Source: Metridium senile | Lineage: Eukaryota > Cnidaria > Anthozoa > Actiniaria > Metridiidae | Direction: 5' to 3' | DNA: 64,000 nt | NCBI GenBank assembly: GCA_949775045.1 | Contig: OX459107.1 | Span: 12,701,464 to 12,765,463 of the forward strand | Shown: piece after piece, positions 58,201 to 64,000 of the stretch | How the letters are laid out: every line of letters begins with the position of its first letter | Position numbering within the stretch: position 1 is the first letter of the stretch | Translations under genes and position numbers: made by a program | The notes under the pieces: generated by a model | What the model was told of the DNA's origin: nothing | The model's input: only the letters and a program-made list of their open reading frames with translations | Database searches by the model: none

Positions 58201-61200
58201 TCACACGCTACGATTTATCGTGCAACTTGTCTCCTGAAAAAAATGATTGCAGGTTGCACTATCATTTTTCACGTTTGATATCCCCTTGCGCGACTTGAAT
58301 TTTTCATTTTTTTTGCTGCACAAAAAAGAGAAACAACTTCTACTTTCTGCAAAAAAATTTGTAAAAATTTATGTGTGACATGGTCGTGCAACTTGTATCT
58401 TGATACAATTAGAGCACGCAAACCAATTTTACGATGTTACTGCTCAATCATTCAAATTTCGCATGCAACCTGGAACACTTTTTTTTTCACAAAACAAATT
58501 GCAACTGAAATCATGCGTTTGACATGGTCTCGTGCAACCTGAAATAATTTTTTTGTGAGACAAGTTGAGATGAGCCAACCGTGGTAAATAAGAAATGTGG
58601 TAAAAATTGTTATTTCATAATTGATAACTCTTATAGTTTATTATTCCACTAATATATGTGAGGCAATTATATGTTAAGGTACTAATATTTTGATAACTGT
58701 TTTTAGTTACAGATGTGTATGACTATTTCCGTGGAATTCTCAAGTCTGGAGAAATGAGTGAAAGAGCTCTTGCTCTAACAGAGGATGCTATTGGCTTGAA
58801 TGCAGCTAATTATACTGTTTGGTGAGTTGGTTTAACTGAGCAGGATACATCTATTTCAAAAAATCTTGTTTCAGCTTAAGGCCCGGGCAAACGGCTTCAA
58901 CATTCTTCAACATCCGTTCGATTTTGTTGAATTGCAATATTTAAACATTTTTAAACTCTTTCAACATTGTTTACATTTAAACAATGATTCCAACCTACAA
59001 ACCTACACTAGTCTTTCAACATTGTTGAAACGTGTTGAATCAATGTTGAATTGATGTTGAAAGTGTTTAACAGTGTTTAAACATTGCCATTCAACAAAAT
59101 CAAACTGGCCCCGGGCCCTTTTACAACAAGCATCAAACCAAGAAGGAAAAGAATGCTGGTTTTGTACTGCTAATGCATTCAAATGTGGAGCCAGGGATCA
59201 ACTTACAATGCTTATAAACTTACAATACTATAATTTATTATATAGCAAAGATATAACGCACAATCTCATTGGTCAATAAGCGGGCCATACTTTATACTTT
59301 TTCCGTATGGACCGGAAAAGCGAAAAGTTTTTTTGTATATTTTACTAGTTCTTTCGCAATATTTTTGCCTTTTTATTCTCTTATTCAATGGATTTTTTTT
59401 TGATGACAATGAGAAAACTATGTTCACATGAAAAAACGAAGAACAGGTCGTAATATTGTTTCCTATTTATTCTTTATTATAAATTTTTTTCCCTAAAATT
59501 GCTATATATTTATTATAAATTTTTCCCCTAAATTTGCTATATAATAAATATCTTATTAACCTCGCTTGCTCGGGCCGTACTGGAAGTTATGGAGCCTCGT
59601 CTTTTCCCACTTTTTATGGCCCTTGCGCTACGTGCTCTGGCCATAAGGCAGTGGGAAAAAACTTGGTCCATAACTTCTCGTACGGCCCTCACGCTCGGTT
59701 AATAAGATATTAATATGTAATCCTTATGAGATATCCTTTCAGAAAATATATAGTTTTTTTAACAAATTAACAATAGTTTTGAGTGGTATGTCCTCTTATT
59801 TACCACAGTTGGCGTCATCGAATCGTCTAAATTGTTGTGGATACACGAGATGAAGTTGAGTAGATCCACAACAATTTAGACGATGAGATGGCGCCAACCG
59901 TGGTAAATAAGAGGACATATCACAAGAAACTATCGTGAATTTGTTTTTACCACATTAAAATAGCAACTGTGGTATGTACTCTTATTTACCACGGCTCTCA
60001 ACCAATCAGAAAGCAGGAACATTATCAAATGTGGTAAGATGCAGTTTGGAATAAATATGTCCCATTTATGTCCCATGATACCTTAAGATTTGGTTTTCTT
60101 GATTGATAGAGATTCAGCTTTTCAAGAGCATTCAGGTTTTTTAAATATTTTAGGAACATTTCTACTTTTTTTTATTAAAGGCATTATCGGAGATTGTTGC
60201 TAAAGGCATTAGACAAAGACCTGACAGAAGAACTGAACTATGTTTCTGCTGTGATAGAAGAACAACCAAAAAACTATCAAGTTTGGTAAGGCTTTACAGA
60301 ATTACTTAATAGAATGTTATTTAATATTCAGCTATTAGAAAATAGAACTAAACAATATTGTATTTTGATTTATTATTGTCATGATGATATTTTGTGCAAG
60401 TAATATATACAATATACAGTAAGCAGCTGATCTGTTGATAAGTTGTTGTAGGTCACATACAGATCAGACGTGAATATTTTATAGTACTTATGAAAGTCCA
60501 ACGTTAGTTATTTGATATTGTACTAAAATTGTCAAGATAAAAGTAAATCTGTCTGAGGAAATTCAAGTTGAAACTTATGCAAATCAGGACGAAATCTGTA
60601 TGACGTTTACAGAACTCGTCACCGCTGTGATTTCTTTTGTAAAATTCTCATTATTATTTATTAATTTTATAAAACAATTTATCAAATATCAACACCATTA
60701 TCAGCATTAGGGTCATTCTCATCACCTCAATTATCATACATTTAGTGCTTTCCCATAATAGTAGGTCTGTACCATAGACCCTTATCACACTAGTATTATA
60801 CTGTCTTGGATTTATCTGAAAAAGATTTATCTGATCAGAATAAAAAGATATGGATTTTTGAAGCCAGATATTTTTGCAGAGTTTTTAGCATGGTTCACCG
60901 GTATGTGATGCCTGTCCACAATACAATTCTCGGTAACAAAGCTTAGTTTAAAAGTTCATATCAATTTGAGAGCAAGCTTTGCTATTTCTCTATTATTGAT
61001 GTGACAAATTTGATAGTGAATTCCTTTTTCCAATAAATCTATTGTTTTAAATGCTAAACTGAATGTTGTTGACACACTTTAGGTACCACAGACGTATGGT
61101 TGTTGATTGGCTAGATGATGCAAGCCAAGAACTTGTTTTCACCGCATCTATACTGCGACCAGATACCAAAAACTACCATGCATGGCAACACCGCCAGTGG

Positions 61201-61352
61201 GTGATTAAGAGGTTTAACTTATGGGACAATGAACTGGAGTATGTTGATAAACTTTTAACAGAGGATCTAAGGAATAATTCTGCATGGAATCAGAGATATT
61301 TTGTATTATCTCACAAGGGATTCACTGAGGATGTCATTGATGAGGAATCTAA
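55294..61352 (+). CDS. FNTA: Protein farnesyl-/geranylgeranyltransferase type-1 alpha subunit, 5' part; continues beyond the window
   Basis: Exons: 55294-55441, 58707-58821, 60181-60285 and 61083-61352. All are GT/AG bounded and in phase, giving 212 codons before the window ends; remaining exons must lie beyond 64000. Prenyltransferase alpha-subunit (PPTA) helical-pair repeats are visible: [30 protein letters not shown] and [10 protein letters not shown]. The Lys-Asn-Tyr and Tyr-His positions are those that help bind prenyl diphosphate in mammalian enzymes. The subunit pairs with FNTB or PGGT1B to attach farnesyl or geranylgeranyl groups to CaaX proteins in the cytosol. The N-terminus ([20 protein letters not shown]) is acidic and lacks the proline-rich stretch of mammals. 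A second in-frame ATG lies three codons in. Intron 1 (3.3 kb) contains two large non-autonomous elements. Confidence 0.96.
55696..57042. mobile_element. 1.35-kb non-autonomous element in FNTA intron 1
   Basis: Left end GTACTATTCTCGGGCA, right end TGCCTGAGAATAGGTAC. The tip motif recurs at 55715, 56810, 56832, 56848 and the right end. Inside, CCGATCCAAGGTTATTGCCG and a GGTGCAGAACTACTGGGGCG segment (55840-55910) pair with 56391-56455. A fold-back with GGGCCCAGTTGTTCAAAGC tips (56004-56113) is nested within. The right third is shared with 27505-27935. Confidence 0.75.
57437..58196. mobile_element. hAT-like non-autonomous element with CAGGGCTTAAAATAACGG tips
   Basis: 18-base perfect inverted tips: CAGGGCTTAAAATAACGG and CCGTTATTTTAAGCCCTG. 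CGAGTC directly abuts both ends (57431-57436 and 58197-58202). GATGTCCGGCCAAA-type units recur near both ends. A partial CTGCRRTTTTC MITE is nested at 57865-58005. It lies in FNTA intron 1. Confidence 0.85.
58878..59120. mobile_element. AAGGCCCGG element with TTCAACATTG motif array, copy 2
   Basis: AAGGCCCGGGCAAACGGC at the left, GGCCCCGGGCCCTTTT at the right, with TTCAACATTG/CAATGTTGAA words throughout. Located in an FNTA intron. Confidence 0.65.
59548..59712. mobile_element. Fold-back element
   Basis: ATATCTTATTAACCTCGC pairs with the AATAAGATAT end. GGGCCGTAC/GTACGGCCC and AAGTTATGGA/TCCATAACTT also pair. In an FNTA intron. Confidence 0.75.
59783..59923. mobile_element. Fold-back element with GTCCTCTTATTTACCAC tips
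   Basis: TGTCCTCTTATTTACCACAG pairs with GTGGTAAATAAGAGGACA, and CGTCTAAATTGTTGTGGAT pairs with ATCCACAACAATTTAGACG. Similar tips recur at 58580 and 59968. Confidence 0.8.
60450..60650. repeat. Dispersed repeat, copy 2 of 2
   Basis: Collinear with 45580-45790 (CATACAGATCAGACG, AAGTAAATCTG, TTCAAGTTGAAACTTATGCA). In an FNTA intron. Confidence 0.7.
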
Positions 61353-61458
61353 GTAAGTAGAATGAAGGTGGCTAGACGATACAGATACATGAAAAAATAT
61401 CATAAGTAGTTGATGATGATGATGATATTGTGACATTATAGTATCAATAATGATATTA

Positions 61459-61784
61459 CTGCAATTTTCACAAACATGCGAACTCCAACGCTAAAATACC
61501 GAACTCGTTTTATGAGTTTTCGCTTCTGTCAATCAAACTTCCGACATTTCCCGGATGCTTTCAGTAATAATATATAATAACAATATGGTGGAATTTGAAA
61601 GATTTTGCAACGATTTTGAAGACTTTTTTAGAGGAAATAATAGCTGCCAAACTCAGCCATATTGAATGTCGATACTTCGGAAAGCAGTCAGGAAATATCG
61701 GGGCGTTTGATTGACGGAAGCGAAAACTTCAAAAACAAGTTCAGTATTTGAGCCTTGGAGTTCGCATGTTTGTGAAAATGGCAG
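61459..61784. mobile_element. TA-flanked fold-back MITE with CTGCRRTTTTC tips, copy 3
   Basis: CTGCAATTTTCACAAACATG pairs with CATGTTTGTGAAAATGGCAG. GAGTTTTCGCTTCTGTCAAT pairs with ATTGACGGAAGCGAAAACTT. TA flanks both ends. Confidence 0.8.
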
Positions 61785-61882
61785 TAAACAAGGTGAATAA
61801 TATTTGGAATGATAATTATCATAATGATGATGATAAATCAAATCTGGAGAAATATGGTGGTCATGTTGATGGCCATAATAAA

Positions 61883-62093
61883 CAGGTTCCCATTTCAATC
61901 TGTACTTATGCAAATTGTGTTGATGTGTGCTAAATACACAGATCAACCAATCAGAGTATATTATTTCTGAAGTGAACTTCTCTGATTGGTTGATCTGTGT
62001 GTTTAGCACACATAAACAAAATTTGCATAAGTACAGATTTAAATGTGAAAGTACAGATTTAAATGGGAAAGTACAGATTTAAATGGGAACCTG
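61883..62093. mobile_element. CAGGTTCCC-tipped MITE with three right-end subterminal units
   Basis: Left end has one ATTTMAATCTGTACTT unit. The right end has GTACAGATTTAAATG three times before GGGAACCTG. The flanks ATAATAAA / TTAATAGT are degenerate. Confidence 0.88.
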
Positions 62094-62449
62094 TTAATAG
62101 TAATAATGATCAAATTTACTTTTTGTTCTTGACGAGATTAAAAAAGAGAAACACATGGCATTCCATCTATTCTTCAATCTTGCAAAAACCTTTTTCTATC
62201 GCCTATGACAACCTTATTTTGAAATGGCTATATACAACGATATGATTGGTGAAATTCAAATAAACAAATATGTATTGCAATATGATTGGTTAACTTTATA
62301 AAAGTGGTCCAGGTCATTTGTTAGTTGAATTCATATTTTATTAGCTAGTCATGGTTGTATAGTTCTTCTTGTTCTAACAAAGATTGTATGCTTCAATAAT
62401 TACATGTATGGTGAAAACTGATTGAAGGAGCAGAAATGGGGATTAGTGA

Positions 62450-64000
62450 CTATGAAAGTGACTATGATTATGACCATGGTGTTGATGATGATAGTGGTAA
62501 TGATGATGATAGTGATGATGATGGTAGTGATGATGATGATAGTGGTAATGATGATGATAGTGGTGTTGATGGTAGTGATGATGGTGATAGTGGTGATGAT
62601 GGTAGTGATGATGATGATAGTGGTGATGATAATGATAATGGTGATGATGATAGTGGTGATGATAGTAGTGAGTATGATGATAGTGAGTATGGTGATAGTG
62701 GTGAGTATGATGATAGTGGTGATGATGATAGTGAGTATGATGATAGTGAGTATGATAGTAGTGAGTATGATGATAGTGGTGATGATGATAGTGAGTATGA
62801 TGATAGTGGTGATGATGATAGTGAGTATGATGATAGTGAGTATGATGATAGTGAGTATGATGATAGTGCGTATGATGATAGTGAGTATGATGATAGTGAG
62901 TATGGTGATAGTGGTGAGTATGATGATAGTGGTGATGATGATAGTGAGTATGATGATAGTGAGTGTGATGATAGCGGTGATGATGATGGTGAGTATGATG
63001 ATAATGTGATGATGAAAGTGGTGATAATGATGAAAGTGGTGATAATGATGATAGTGGTGATGATGATGATAGTGGTGATGATGGTAGTGATGATGATGAT
63101 AGTGGTGATGATGATGATAGTGGTGATGATAATGATAGTGGTGATGATGATAGTGGTGATGATAGTAGTGAGTATGATGATAGTGGTGATGATGATAGTG
63201 GTGGTGATGATGATGATAGTGAGTATGATGATAGCGGTGATGATGATAGTGAGTATGATGATAGTGAGTATGATGATAGTGAGTATGATGATAGTGGTGA
63301 TGATGATAGTGGTGATGATGATGATAGTGGTGATGATAGTGGTGATGATAATGATAGTGAGTATGATGATAGTGAGTATGATGAAAGTGGTGATAATGAT
63401 GATAGTGGTGATGATGATGATAGTGGTGATGATGGTAGTGATGATGATGATAGTGGTGATGATGATGATAGTGGTGATGATAATGATAGTGGTGATGATG
63501 ATAGTGGTGATGATAGTAGTGAGTATGATGATAGTGGTGATGATGATAGTGGTGGTGATGATAGTGAGTATGGTGATAGTGGTGATGATGATAGTGAGTG
63601 ATGATAGTGAGTATGATGATAGTGAGTATGGTGATAGTGGTGAGTATGATGATAGTGAGTATGGTGATAGTGGTGAGTATGATGATAGTGGTGATGATGA
63701 TAGTGAGTATGATGATAGTGAGTATGATGATAGTGAGTATGATGATAGTGAGTATGATGATAGTGAGTATGATGATAGTGAGTATGATGATAGTGAGTAT
63801 GATGATAGTGGTGATGATAGTGGTGATGATGATGATGATAGTGGTGATGATAGTGGTGATGGTAGTTGTGATGATAGTGGTGATGATAATGATAGTGAGT
63901 ATGATGATAGTGAGTATGATGATAGTGAGTATGATGATAGTGAGTATGATGATAGTGAGTATGATGATAGTGGTGATGATAGTGGTGATGATAGTGGTGA
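62450..64000. repeat. GATGATAGT-type minisatellite running off the window
   Basis: At least 1.55 kb of 12- and 15-bp units, mainly GATGATAGTGAGTAT and GATGATAGTGGT, with some larger blocks repeated. It is probably in the FNTA intron after exon 4. A frame starting at ATG 62436 stays open to the window edge as Asp/Ser/Tyr/Gly repeats; see findings. Confidence 0.93.

Overview
The window is nuclear DNA from an animal. The genes are split by GT-AG introns, the sequence is AT-rich, and non-coding DNA is full of microsatellites, minisatellites and short inverted-repeat elements. The proteins match conserved metazoan families. Intron sizes, a probable SINE tail and the style of the elements suggest a marine invertebrate, perhaps a cnidarian or an invertebrate deuterostome. 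I cannot name the species.

Five genes were reconstructed by joining exons by eye, checking GT/AG sites and codon phase. (1) CFAP58, a ciliary coiled-coil protein, lies on the minus strand from 11017 off the left edge: 13 coding exons, 862 codons visible. (2) A Sox gene of the SoxE/F type lies on the plus strand (12912-14204) as one intronless 430-residue ORF, divergent from CFAP58. (3) A CCDC142-like gene lies on the minus strand (37439 to 23841): six coding exons, 941 residues. (4) DUSP11, an RNA 5'-triphosphatase of the dual-specificity phosphatase fold, lies on the plus strand (45011-52462): nine coding exons, 365 residues. (5) FNTA, the shared alpha subunit of protein farnesyl- and geranylgeranyltransferase I, starts at 55294 on the plus strand and runs off the right edge after four exons. 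The genes share no pathway; they are independent housekeeping, ciliary and developmental genes.

The rest is repeats. Tandem arrays include a 21-bp minisatellite (about 330-610), (GATA)n (1692-2013), a 124-bp tandem (26064-26563), (TAA)n (28055-28158), a 52-bp tandem (35145-35448), a 16-bp satellite with a 704-bp higher-order period (41277-42930), a TCAA-type array (50793-51830) and a GATGATAGT-type array (62450 to the edge). Short non-autonomous DNA transposons are abundant. Several have clear target-site duplications: 8 bp for a CCCGGGG-tipped family with two copies (1186-1607 and 52714-53118), 8 bp at 54345-54696, 9 bp with roughly 100-bp arms at 18406-18700, and TA or TTA at others.

The most notable pattern is that several unrelated element families carry internal arrays of a short motif, in some cases copied from their own terminal sequence. 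One family shows 1, 2 or 3 copies of a subterminal unit at different insertions. No transposase gene is visible.
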